Origin: Rhodeus uyekii
Lineage: Eukaryota > Chordata > Actinopteri > Cypriniformes > Acheilognathidae
Length of the DNA stretch: 64,000 bases
NCBI GenBank assembly: GCA_037043235.1
Contig: JAWRVZ010000004.1
Span: forward strand, 2,756,001-2,820,000
Direction: 5' to 3'
The notes beneath the pieces are model-generated. The model searched no databases. It was not told the DNA's origin and was given only the letters and a program-made list of their open reading frames with translations. Made by a program: the position numbers and the translations under genes. This document shows, in pieces, positions 35,601 to 46,768 of this stretch. Position 1 is the first letter of the stretch; each line of letters starts with the position of its first letter.

Positions 35601-35911
35601 CAATATTTGACCTGACAACAAGCCCGCATCCTGTGCTTGAGAGCTTCCCTTTTCATATGTGAAGATGCTGCTTCAGAAAAATATCAGTTTGGAAGTTAAA
35701 GTTTGAATGTCCATTTAAAAATCTGTTTGCTGCAAAAAATATTAACATTGTGAGTGATTTTTTTAAATGTAGTATATGACCCCTTTAAGGTCATGTCTTG
35801 TTATTCTAACCTGCTTGCGCCATTTTCAGTCTGATCCACTTCATCTTCAGAGGCTCGGGCTGAGAGCCTGTGTTGAGATGGGTAGGATTGCTCTGTACAA
35901 ATCTTTGCCAT
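30078..35911 (-). CDS. cnga3: CNGA3-like cyclic-nucleotide-gated channel alpha subunit, complete, 762 aa
   Basis: This is the pore-forming alpha subunit of the cGMP-gated cation channel of cone photoreceptors, in the outer-segment plasma membrane. Coding exons in transcript order: 35911-35811, 34933-34817, 34560-34384, 33985-33926, 33620-33402, 33245-33144, 33067-32961, 31483-30078. All junctions are GT-AG and the total of 2289 nt is in frame. The start MAKICTEQSYPS matches the MAKINT start of mammalian CNGA3, and later N-terminal words (RPDSFLERFRG, WPLAVYN) also favour CNGA3 over CNGA1. Residues about 152-222 are a charged repeat. Transmembrane helices follow, then the pore with filter TIGETPPP at about 435-442 (glutamate E438), a C-linker, and a cyclic-nucleotide domain with GDYICKKGDIG, YFGEISIL and the phosphate-binding arginines of NRRTANIRS. 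A trimerising coiled coil and a Lys/Glu tail end the protein. It exceeds mammalian CNGA3 (about 694 aa) mainly because of the charged exon. UBE3A faces it tail to tail. Confidence 0.94.
31484..32960. other. CNGA3 intron before the large last exon
   Basis: It is AT-rich and holds the palindrome at 32594-32657 and a short CA tract near 32670. No further exon is supported. Confidence 0.5.
32594..32657. repeat. 64-bp perfect palindrome around a (TA)15 core
   Basis: The left arm AAAAATAAGGTTTCCTA, a 30-bp TA run and the right arm TAGGAAACCTTATTTTT form a perfect inverted repeat with no spacer. Such a sequence can extrude a cruciform. It lies in a CNGA3 intron and overlaps no exon or splice site. 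Confidence 0.95.
33402..33620 (-). repeat. cnga3: Low-complexity coding exon of CNGA3 (Lys/Glu/Asp repeat)
   Basis: All 219 bp lie between a good acceptor (CCTTCAG|C) and donor (CCGCC|GTGAGT). The exon encodes about 73 residues built from KKDE, KKEE and KKDD units and ends DAPPPP. The reading frame is open and matches the phase of both neighbours (1 base in, 2 bases out). Mammalian CNGA3 has only a short charged linker at this point. The repetitive purine tract makes length variation likely. Confidence 0.9.
35078..35425 (+). repeat. Recurrent TCCTTCAGAAATCATT family copy in a CNGA3 intron
   Basis: It has the core words (TACTCCAGTCTTCAG, TTTCAGAAATCATTCTAATA, GAATAGAAAGCTCAAAAGAA). It lies between the first and second coding exons of CNGA3. 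Confidence 0.85.
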
Positions 35912-35934
35912 TCTCATTCCTTTCTTTGCCTATT

Positions 35935-37388
35935 CTAGGCATCCAGCACTTGATAAGAAGGACAAACAAAGGACACATAACAAAAAAAATCTGCGTGAAT
36001 TAATAAACATTTAAAGCATGCTTTTGATCTTAGAAAATAAATGATGCTCAAAATATAATTAAATGAGGCTGTCAATGATGAAATCATTGCAGATAGTACG
36101 TTGTATCGGATCAACCCAAATTTCGGTGGAATTAAAATCTGAAGAGATTGACTTGATCTCTGCAAACCCATTTTTACACTGACAGCACTGCCATCTAAAC
36201 ACATCACCTAAAAATACTTGCTGCTTAAACACTAAACAAGATCAGCGCCCCATCTCTCTGGTAGATCATGACCCAGATGTACTTTAAAGCCACTTGATAT
36301 TAAGCCACCATGAATATAGATGTCTTAGAAAGTGTGACTACAAATAACAAAACTTAGTTGAAAATAGATTTTTGATTAAACTGAGTGATAACTTTATTAA
36401 GCGTATTATTGACACCAAAATATTGCTTTGTGGTTTCAGGGTCTTTGACCAAAAGGGAGAGATGCTTTCTCCATCTAATGATGTTTCGTTTTTGCATCGT
36501 TGTGGGGAGATAAGTCTAATTAGACAAACACCACAAACGCTATTTGTGTAATCTATTCCAAATCCAGAATGATGCTATTGCTGAGGACACGCAGCAACTT
36601 CTTGTCCTGATATCCATCCACTAGAGTTCTTAAGTCCCCCTTCCCACCCTCGACAATACATCAATACTTTGAAAAGCCAAAGACGGTCTTTCTTTCCATC
36701 ATTTACATAGCAAACATTTTATTATTAATGTATTTCTTCTTAAATTTACAGTACCAACAACTGAGGTTGCTAGAAATTACAGTGATGATCATGACAAGCA
36801 TTATAGGATGGCATTTGACAGTTTCAAACTTTGTATGTTAGTAAATTAGCTATACATTGTTAAAATATTGTGTTTTATATAAAGTAATAATGCATTTTAT
36901 CCGTAAATTATAAGATTATTCTTAAATACTTTTTCCTTCTACAAAAATAATATTTAAAATAATAATATAAAGTTTTAATCTTTTACAGTAAAAGTACATA
37001 TATACCTTACGGTAAAGGTGACTGTTTTTGTGTGTGTGTTTTAAAGTAGAGATAACATTAAAATTGCAATGTAAAATGTACCTATGACAAGTTATTTCCC
37101 CAATAAAGAAGTGAAAATCTGAACTGGGTTATTGTCACTAAACGGTTTAGTTGCTGCACGTGCGCCAAAACGCTCTGACTAGAAAGGGAATCCTGTTAAC
37201 TCATTTACATTTGTTCATAGCCTTATTACTGCATTATGCAATGTTTTAGTGACTTGTCGGGTTATTTATCGTCTTATCGACAAATGCTGTCGGAAACACT
37301 AACGAAGAGCAAATAACTATTAACAATTTCAAAGCCGTTTTTAACATCTACACCGAGCAATTGAGAATACGTAATAGATGAACCTTAC
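35935..37388. other. probable first intron of CNGA3
   Basis: A possible acceptor (GCCTAG|AATAGG, - strand) ends near 35935, so the exon carrying the start codon may run 35934-35811. Nothing else in this AT-rich stretch resembles an exon. Confidence 0.4.
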
Positions 37389-37500
37389 CTGTGAAGAAAC
37401 AATTTTTAGTAGTCCAACAGATTCCGCCTGAAATCCTGTTCAAGTTGCTCTTTGGTTGAAGCAGTTTGTGATCCTGCTTAATGTTACGTAAAATCCCATC
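37389..37500 (-). other. cnga3: candidate noncoding first exon and promoter side of CNGA3
   Basis: On the - strand a good donor (TTCACAG|GTAAGG) falls at 37389/37388. The sequence before it has no long reading frame, as expected for a 5' UTR exon. Upstream, 37600-37670 holds a GC-richer block and AT-rich homeodomain-like words (CTAATTAATATTCATTAG), which would suit a photoreceptor promoter. The start of transcription is not determined; this is positional inference. Confidence 0.4.
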
Positions 37501-39695
37501 TTTCAGTTTTCATACACTTTTTCTTATTTGTGTGTCCTAAATGTCCACATTTTTAATAGACTGCTAAAGGATGCGTTCAGGAGTGTTGAGCTCCTCGGAT
37601 GACTGACAGCTCCGAACGCTCGATGTGGGCGGAGTTTAGGGCTCATCCTCTAATTAATATTCATTAGCAATGATACATGGCTAATGGATCTGCCTTATTT
37701 TTTTTACAACAAATTGAAAAGTAACGATAATGTTTTTAACGTTAATTAACGGGTTGTTGTTGTTTTTCTCGTTAGATTTTTGACACATTTTCATCCTTTG
37801 ACTTTTTTTTCAGAATATAATATTAAAATGTGTTGCTTTTTAGTAATTAACTAACGTTTGCATGGTTGCATTGTCAGAATAACTTCTCTATGCTGTCAGG
37901 TAGTATTTCGTTGTTGTTTTTTCTTGATGAACCAGCACTTTGAGAGATTAGTGATCAACTGAAAAAAGTGGCAGGCATTGGTGGCACTATACCGATATCA
38001 CCAGCTCTGGCATCAACATGGTCATCCTAGCCATGCTAATGAGACCTGAGAAATCCTTAAGGCAATCTGCGGAGCTGCATTGTTAATCCCAGATTAGGCC
38101 TGAGCGCCTATCTGAGCCAACTAATACTCTTTCTTGGCCTCAGCCTTTGAAATACTGTGTGCATCAGTTAAACTGGGCTGACCTTACATGGCACATACGA
38201 ATGGGTCAACCCTGGGTGAAATGAATATATAATCTATTGAAACATTTGCAAAGATATAGCTTAATACCATGTCACCTGCTAATAGAATATTATTACGTTC
38301 CCCTAATAAGGACTAAGCTGCCCTTTAACATCTGCCATCTGTCACACATCTCCAAGATCTGTTCTTAAAATCCCTTTGTAGTCAATAATTGTATCCCTTA
38401 AAAATTACCAAAATGTACATATTTAATGTTTTTTTTCTCGTGAATTATTTTTCATACCTTAACATATCTTGAATCTACACCCTTGCATCATTTCGTATAT
38501 GCGGATCCATTAGACACATAGTTCCAATTAGGCACATAGTTCATCATAACATCGTAACACATCACATACATAATTCACCTGCTATATTTCTAAATGTACC
38601 TGATTATTCATATCAACAGAAATATAAATATTGGACAACCTGGGTTCTCTTGAAAGTCCATTGCTTCTCAGCAGTGAATGATATACGAAAAGCGTTCCCA
38701 TGTTGACGTGATTGGTTACAAGGTAATTTGTAACGTAAGAAACACTATCGATTTCAAACGTACTTTTGAGACTCTTTGGTTCACTGGAGTTTTAAGAATA
38801 AAAACTCGGCAGTTGTTTTTGATGACTAAGATACATGTGATTGTGACACATTTACAAGCCTCACATATTTACAAAGTTTGCTTTGCTTCATTTGCATTTG
38901 CTTGAATAAAAACAACACTAAAGGTTTATTACAAATTTATATTTATATTTTGGTATATCAGAAGCAGCCCTATAGAGTCTTGTAATTCATAACTATGAAT
39001 TATACAGCATAGCATGATGGATCAATCTTTGTTCTAACCTAATGGAAATCCAGGAAGATATGTGAGTGATTGTGTTCTTATTTTTCCCACTTTTATTCAT
39101 TTATTTACTTACCGTATATGTTTTATATTTATTTAATGCAGACCATGAAACATTAATCATTCAAACATTGTACTCAACTTTATTTTTCAGACTTCCCTCA
39201 AGGGTAAGCCTTATAGATATGAATAATATGTTCTGACTTTGATCAGAAAAATCTATTTTCAACCAAATGTTTCTCTTACATTCCATCAATCTGATTTACT
39301 GCAGTGCTGTCCTCTTTCATCTCAGAGGAAGCTAAGTGTCTGAGTAAGCCTCTATTTTCACTCAGATTCCAACCAGTGTTAGGAGTGGGACACACTGATT
39401 AACTATGAGATGTTTGTAAAAAGCCATGTGTAACTGGCTAACCTTTAAATGGACCCTATTTAAATGGACCCTAACCCTAATCTTTAATACTCAATGGTCA
39501 TTATATATATATATACTTACTGAATGAAAATTAAGGTAATAATGGAGTATTCAGTTATGATAATGAAACTATAACAGAGTCTAACTGTGTTTGTTTGGAA
39601 TCACATACAGAAACATTCAGATCAATTAAAAGCCTCTTAGCTCAAGCAGCCAGAAGGTAAAGGTAAACACAGCTGCCACACTGGCTGCCTATCTT

Positions 39696-39697
<2 letters not shown>
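37501..39697. other. spacer upstream of CNGA3, no gene seen
   Basis: No coding evidence. Reading frames are short and unrelated to known proteins. Confidence 0.5.
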
Positions 39698-39730
<33 letters not shown>

Positions 39731-39769
39731 CTTACTCACTCACTCACTCACTCACTCACTCACTCACTC
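39698..39769. repeat. (CT)n followed by (ACTC)n simple repeat
   Basis: About 31 bp of CT dinucleotides, then about 36 bp of ACTC units beginning near 39734. Confidence 0.95.
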
Positions 39770-40228
39770 TATAATTGTTTTAAGATTGCATTCAGCCTAA
39801 ACTGTTACTTTTTGTCAGTGCGCTCCATGAATATATGCCTCTAGAAAGCAGAATCAGACCGTGGTGAGTAACCAGACTCCAACACACCTACATATGTAAA
39901 AAAAAGAAAAGAAAAAAGACTCCAAGACACCCACATACCTGTTGCAAACAACAGATTTAAAACCTCATGAGAACTGAATCTGTGTAGATAGTTTGATAAT
40001 GCATTTGTGGAAACTGTGATATCATGAATCATGATTTTCAGTGGCATATTTCAGGGAAAGAACTATGAGTGAATACTAGAACTGTGTTTCTAATGACATT
40101 GAGTGAATGACATCCAGAAGTGAGCAGAATGCTACTTGTATCGTGTTTGGGATCAGAATCGGTTCTGTTTGCAAAAGGTTTTTGGAAACCCTATATTGCC
40201 CATATAATCACTTCAGCTGTCGCTCACT

Positions 40229-40548
40229 TAAAGGGACAGTTCAACCAAAAATGAAGTTTTTGTCATCACTTTCTCACCCTCAAGTTGTTCCAAACCTGAG
40301 TTCTTCAGTTTAAAACTAAAGAAAATATATTAAAGAATGTTGGTAATCAAACAATTGACGAAGCCATTAATCTCCATTATTAATACTATGGAAGTTACTG
40401 GCTATCATTAACTGTCCTTTTACCAACATTCTTTAAAATATCTTCTTTTGTGTTCAGCAGAAAAAAGAAACTCGCACAAGTTTGGAACAACGTGAGGGTG
40501 AGTAAGTGATGACAGAATTTTCATTTTTGGGTGAACTATCCCTTTAAG
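40229..40548. repeat. TTAAAGGGACAG terminal-repeat element, complete 320-bp copy
   Basis: It begins TTAAAGGGACAGTTCAACC and ends GGTGAACTATCCCTTTAA, with long inverted ends that include TCACCCTCAAGTTGTTCC and its complement GGAACAACGTGAGGGTGA. It is a typical fish nonautonomous element and noncoding. Relatives in the window: 21436-22738 and the half copy at 3030. Confidence 0.88.
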
Positions 40549-41348
40549 TTCAGCAGGGTGTCGCTGACTGACCAGATATAGGCCTATTCATTTGATTTGG
40601 GCTCTTTTATTTATTGATTTATCTCACTGTCTCTCAGGCAGAACTGATTTAAAAAAATAGCTGCACAGTGGAACAGTTTACAATGCAATTGTACATTACG
40701 GAATACTGCAAAACACTGCTTAATTAGAAAGACAGTTTGCTGTAAACACTATTAGTTAGAGTCACTAGCATGTAAACTTCAAACTATGTAGATGTAAATA
40801 GTACTTGCATGTAGAAATTGAATGTTTAGTCCCATTAAACAGTTTAGTCTGCCTTTGAAATGCATATTTTCCTATACCATGAATACCTGCTCTGATTGTC
40901 TCTGAACCAGTGTTACTGTTCCCTTGAAGAGAAGAGCTTTGACCCGAAGCATTAAACACTGTTATCCCGTTCTGCTCTACATATCAATCAGACATCTCAA
41001 TCAACCTGTTGAATCCTCCAGTTGCTAATCTTAATAGAAGTGCACATCATTTTCCCAAATCTTTATTCCCAAAAAGATTATTAGAATATAGAATATTGTT
41101 TATTAAATTTATGTTCTTGTTGCTCACAGTTTCTATTTATGTCAAATAATTTATAATAATTTATTCATGTGGACGTGCACACATTCAATTGAATCTTTTT
41201 TATTACAGGGGATATTTTTCTTCAGATTTCTCAAAAATTAAATATTGTCTTACAATTGCATAATTTTTGCATAAGGCATGCGTAACTAGATTCTAATATC
41301 AGTTGCATGTTTACAATATGTTAAGCAGCTACTATTAAATATTCCCAT
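40549..41348. other. intergenic, no gene seen
   Basis: AT-rich, no coding evidence. Confidence 0.5.
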
Positions 41349-42206
41349 TGTCAGGGTTCTGTCACATTCGGTCTAGTAATTTCTTGTTGTTGTGGAAGAG
41401 CTCTGACACTACCGTAATGTCTCATGTTTTGTGTGTTCGCGTGGCTTTGAGGGTCTCGAGTCGCACGCTCTTTTGTCTTGTGTGCGGGTTATGATGTCCG
41501 GTCACAACTTGTCCGATCACAAAACTGATCTTGTCCGATTTCAGTTTTGTGTCAGGATTCAGGCATTCATGACCCGTGTGTTCGTCCTTGTGAGCGCTCG
41601 AGTCGAGTGTTTGCTCGCTCTCGCGCGCTCTACGTCATGTGAGTGGGGGTGGTTTCGAGCTTTGCGCGAGCCGCGCCCTCTCTCGCTTGTGTGTTATGTT
41701 TAGCACGCGGTTCATGTTTTCATCGGCCGCGTGCTTTTCATGTTGTGTTTTGTCGCGCACAGTTTGTGTTTTCACCAGCTGCGCTGTCTCTTGTTTCTTG
41801 TAAACACGCAGCGATGCGCGTTCGCATTGGCTGTGTGTTCGTGTCCTGTCATTGTGCACCCCATCCACCTTGTTCCCCTGTTTTACTTTGATTTACCCCA
41901 GCTGGTTCCACTTCAATTACCTTTCCTCCTGTGTCTATTTAATCCCTTCATGTTTGCTGTCCTGTGTTGCATCTTTGTTGATTTACTGTGGATTTTGTGG
42001 ACTGTCGTATGTGGTTTTACTGTTGTGTTGCTGAGCCATTCCAGTCCAGTCCTGTCCTATCCTGTTCTGTCTAGTCGTGTTTCGTCTTGTCAAGTTAGTC
42101 CAGTTATGTTTTTCCCCCACGGGGCGGTTTTTGTTTGAGTTTTGTTTTGTTTAATAAAAAGCCTTTCCACCCTGCAAAACCGAATCCTCGCTTCTTGAAA
42201 CTGACA
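41349..42206 (+). mobile_element. Probable solo LTR of a retrotransposon
   Basis: This 858-bp GC-richer block starts TGTCAGGGTTCTG and ends GAAACTGACA, the TG...CA ends of an LTR with a 6-bp inverted repeat. It contains a possible TATA-like TATTTAATCC near 41936 and a polyadenylation signal AATAAA near 42153, the order expected of an LTR. No primer-binding site, gag-pol sequence or second LTR lies next to it, which fits a solo LTR left by recombination. The flanking 5 bp (CCCAT, CTTAT) are not a clean duplication, so the exact ends are uncertain. Confidence 0.65.
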
Positions 42207-45200
42207 CTTATAGGCTTATGAGACCTAAAGTGTGTCCAATATATTACTGATAATTAAAGTTCATGAAAAAAAGAATAGTTAAACATAATTATATACACTC
42301 TAAAAATGCTGTATTGTTTCAACCCATGTTTAGGTCAAGTATAGACAAACTTTCAGCATTTTATTTAAACGACTGGGTTTGTCCATATTTGAAACAACCC
42401 AGCATTTTTTGTATTGTTTGGTTCTTTCTTTGAATTAGCAGATTTTTTCGTTGCAATGGGACACTCGTGTGTTTCCATGTAAACCTCAGAACATGTTGAC
42501 ATACTTGCTGATTTAGACAATAGTGTTCTTAGGGTGATGAGAGGTTGCTACGGCAACCATAATGCTTGTACGCTCACCAGCCTCAACCTTGCCTCAGCAG
42601 CAAACATGAAGCCATCACAGGAAACCATTTCAACCAGGCTGAAGCTGCAGTTAAGGCTTTGGATTTTGCAGCAATTAATATTTCAATTAAAAGGAGATTA
42701 TAAGAGACTTTAGCATGAGTGGATTTTAACTTCTAAGATTAAACAAATCTGATAATGTGTGTGCTTGTCTAATAAATATAGCATTGAAGTATTGCAATAC
42801 CTAGAAGAAAAAAAAAAACCTTGTCGACATTTGTATTCACACTCAAAGTACACAATATGCTTGTACCTTTACATGCCAAAGGAGTAAAAAATGACCTATA
42901 AAGATGTCTTTATGCATCATGTTGCAAAATGGTTTTTGACTCTTTTTGAGGCCAACCGACCCCCTCTTTTAATGATATATGGGGGGGAAAAATGAAGAGA
43001 TTAATGTAATCATGCCAATCACTCCGCATTTCAAATTCAAGGAGAGAGTAATTGCAGTGAAGTGATGTGCTCGTAAGCTTAATCCTAGCCATCAGCATCA
43101 AGCTGTTCTCTTCTTCTTGTGTCCTGATTACTCCTGCAGTGATTGAAGTGGTGGACAGAGACAAGAGCAATGTCCCTTAACATCTGCATAGCGTCACGTC
43201 TTTCCTTTATCACAGTATTCTCAAAAATAATGACCTCTATTTACAACAAAGAATGGTGACTCTCAAAGACTCTTTTCCTGACTGACAATTTTAGTATGTT
43301 GTTGAGAGCTTAATATTAACTGAGTAAATCTTCAAATCTTTAATCTTCAGCACAATTGTATGTTGGTCTTAAAATCATGTTACCATGAAGGTTCTTTATT
43401 GGCTCTGATGTTTCCATGAAGAAACTTTAACATCCATGGAACTTTCCATTGCACAAAATGTTCTTCTTACTAAGAAAAAATATTATTTTGTGCTGGCTAC
43501 ACACTTGAAATGTCTCAGTTTTGGGCCTGATTTGCAACCCCCAATAAACGATTGTAGCCCTAGTGGTTCAGTAACAATTTTAATGTATGCAAATTTATTA
43601 TACTATTTTATTTTATTTCTGCATTTATTACTCAGAGTCAGTATTTAAAACAATACCCAATCAACCAAAAAACCCTCCTCCTTACCTTTGTAATTGTTAA
43701 GTTGCCATGGCAGCCACACAAAACCATGGTGCACCCTATGCCCACTTCAGAACGGCACACACCAGCCTATTGTACTAAACAATCATTTTCTACGCCACTT
43801 ATTCTCGATGGTTTCTGCCTTCAAGGTTACACAACACGCACAACAGCCAAGTGTTTCCAATGTCTCTGCATTTTAATGTGTCACACATAATATGATCCCA
43901 TGTTCTTTCCTACAGAGATGCAAAACACTGAGGATGCACCACTTTAGAGCTGTTTTACTTACATCATTCTGCATAATTAAACAGTAGATATTAGCCATAG
44001 CTTTGTGTGTGAGAGAGGGAGAATTGGATCCTTTGTTAGTGAAGAAAAAAAATCCTCCAAGCAATGAGTATGGAAGTCCCAGTTTATACCTTTGACTATC
44101 TCATTTAATTCTGGACTTTCAAACCCCACTTAAAAAATGTTTGATGTAATTTTACGATTTTTTTTATTTATTTGTATTATAAGTACTGTAGCACTGTGGA
44201 GGAAACTGATGTACAAATATAACACCACTGCCATCTACAGGATACCCAGCAAAAGGTAATGAAAAGGCATGGAGGAAATCTCCAAACTTTTAAGCCAAGC
44301 AATATCCTACACAAGCCATTTCACATTACCCCTCTTTATAAAAGGTGTATTAGCATATTTAATTAAACCTGAATATTAAGCTGATATACACCTGTTGACT
44401 GATCCAACCATTAAATCATGTAATATGATTTTATCTTTTTAATTTTTATTCTGTTAATGCATTTTATAATTTTCTTTATAATTACAAAACAACATTTGAT
44501 CACAAACTAGCTTGAATATAGATATTAATTTGATTTAATTCGGAAAAAAATTGCCATACTAAGAAAAAGCATTGGCATGCCAGAATTATCCCAGTATAAA
44601 ATATGAATGTAAGCAGTGTTTCCTGATGGGGCGTGACTAGGAGGAGGGAGAGGTGGGACACTGCGGGGGGCCCAGAGGCATTGGAGGGCCTGTAACGATC
44701 TCCCCTAAAGGGGCACAAGTTATATCGTATATTATTCAAATTCAAAATGACACAATACGACATAAAACGTTGTTCACTGAATTACGTTAAACACGTCATT
44801 ATATGGTAAAAAATAAATAAAAGTTGTTGTTGTTTTCAATGCCCCCATACATAAAAACTACTCATCCCTCCCAGGTTTTTGCCCTGTCTAGTAAATATGT
44901 TTCAAAACGAATGCATTATGAGAGGATGCAACTGGATTTTAATGATAGAATTTGAAACTACACCAGTAGGTGGCGCAAGAGACTTGATGATTTACTCCTT
45001 TGGCCACAATGCATTTCTGTAATCGTGTGTTTTCTTTCATCGGTCCATTGTTAACTTGAGCTTTTAGTTAACGTATTTGCAAGTAGATAAACTCAAGCCC
45101 AAATTTAAGTAAAATGGGTTGTAATTGTGAATGCAAAGCAATTTTGGACTAGTTGACGGACGGAGCTGTCTGTCACTCCCCTTCCATTGTGTGTGTGTGG

Positions 45201-45379
45201 TTATGACGACAAATGTCCCCACAGAGATGGCAATATCCGAAATCCTTGTCCTTGTGGGGACATTTCTTGGTCCCCATGAAGAAAACAGATTGTTAATCAT
45301 ACTAAGTGATGTTTTTTGAAAATCTTTTGTGGAAATGCAACATAAAAACCCAACATGTGTTGCTCTTTGTGTAAAAAAA

Positions 45380-45380
<1 letters not shown>
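42207..45380. other. intergenic, no gene seen
   Basis: No coding evidence. A block at 44610-44720 (GGGGCGTGACTAGGAGG) and one at 45195-45300 (ATGTCCCCAC facing GTGGGGACAT) look like dispersed repeat fragments, but I cannot delimit them. Confidence 0.45.

Positions 45381-45406
<26 letters not shown>
45381..45406. repeat. (CA)n microsatellite
   Basis: A short uninterrupted CA run. Confidence 0.95.
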
Positions 45407-45410
<4 letters not shown>

Positions 45411-46768
45411 CTTACAATACTTAAATACAAATATTTAATAAACATAAATCTACTTAGGAGGAAGCTGCAAGTTTATAAAAGAAAAAGCTTTGTTTGTCTA
45501 GCCCATATAAAGTGCATCAGATTTCCTCACTGACAAACAAAACATTGACTTATGTAAGTAGTGAGCCACTGATGCTGGCAGTGTTTCCAGACATGCCCTC
45601 ATGCCTGTATGTTAATGAGTGATCACATTTGAGGTCATTTTTGAGCTCTGACTATTTTATTATTTAAATGAAATCACTGTTATATGCAGGTGCACATAAA
45701 TAGTTAATAATACAGGAGACAGTGAGACAAACAATGTTCGTTTATTCTATAAGGAGAATAAGCATCATCTACCACCTCATAATGTTTTATATCATTCATG
45801 TTACATGTTAATACTTTTACATGTGTATATTAATTAAACGGAAAGCAGGATTAATTTGTGTGTGTGTAAAAATACTCATGATTTATGTTCGACTCATGAG
45901 AAGCCTCATAAACCCAAGATGCTCTCCGTCGTGTCTGACCACGTGCACGCGCTGAGCTGTAGAGCGCACATGCACGTTCACGCTGGAGAGACTAAACCAT
46001 TCTAATCCGCAACACGGGTGACAACAGTCCACGCGTGTATGTATTTATAGGTTTCCCACAGGGACATAGCCTGACCCTTGTTGACGTAACATGAATAAAT
46101 TGTGACGGGGTAAAGAACTATCAATTTATTAACGTGGTATGTAGCCTCTGTATTTCTGAACATGTATTGGTCAATGATATGAGTTTTTCATTTCTAAATT
46201 ATTATTAAACAATTGTTTTTATAGTAAAAAAATTTTGGAGTAACATAGCTTCTAACTTTTAGATATTTATGACTAAATGATGTATAAACAAATAATTAAT
46301 TTAAAATATGCTTAACATTTTTATTTTAACTAGCCTAGCCCCTTTAAATGGTATGAGCACTCGTACATTTTTTTAATTTGGGAAAATAAAAAATACACAG
46401 AAAGAATACAACGTCATTCTTATTTAAAATATATGATTAGCAAGAATATCACGTGTCATATTTGGTTCACCTCACTTATTTTAACGGCAAACTTAAAAAC
46501 CAAAAGGGCGTTTGCATTGTACGTGTGTCCTCATAGGTCAGAAATCCCCCCTGTACGGGAAAGTGGGATGTCCCAGTCAAGTTCTCGCTTCATTCAAGCT
46601 TCATTCAGTTCAGATTAGAAGCACGACTGTGATTGAATTACGATACGCGCTGTATGAAACAAATACAGATGTCAACGAATATTTAACAGCTGCGGAACGT
46701 CCTTAAGATCTAGAATTATGAACGCGGAAAATACTTTCCAACGCACGCAAAAAACGTGAGGAGGCGTG
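45407..46768. other. upstream region and 5' UTR of STK35
   Basis: CpG content rises from about 45.9 kb and stays high through the first exon, consistent with a CpG-type promoter. The transcription start cannot be placed. No other gene is visible. Confidence 0.45.

Noticed and set aside
30078..35911. Calling the channel CNGA1
   Set aside because: The C-terminal words alone fit CNGA1 or CNGA3, but the first three exons (MAKI start, PDSF.ERFRG, WPLA) and FFDRTETRTNYPN fit CNGA3 better.
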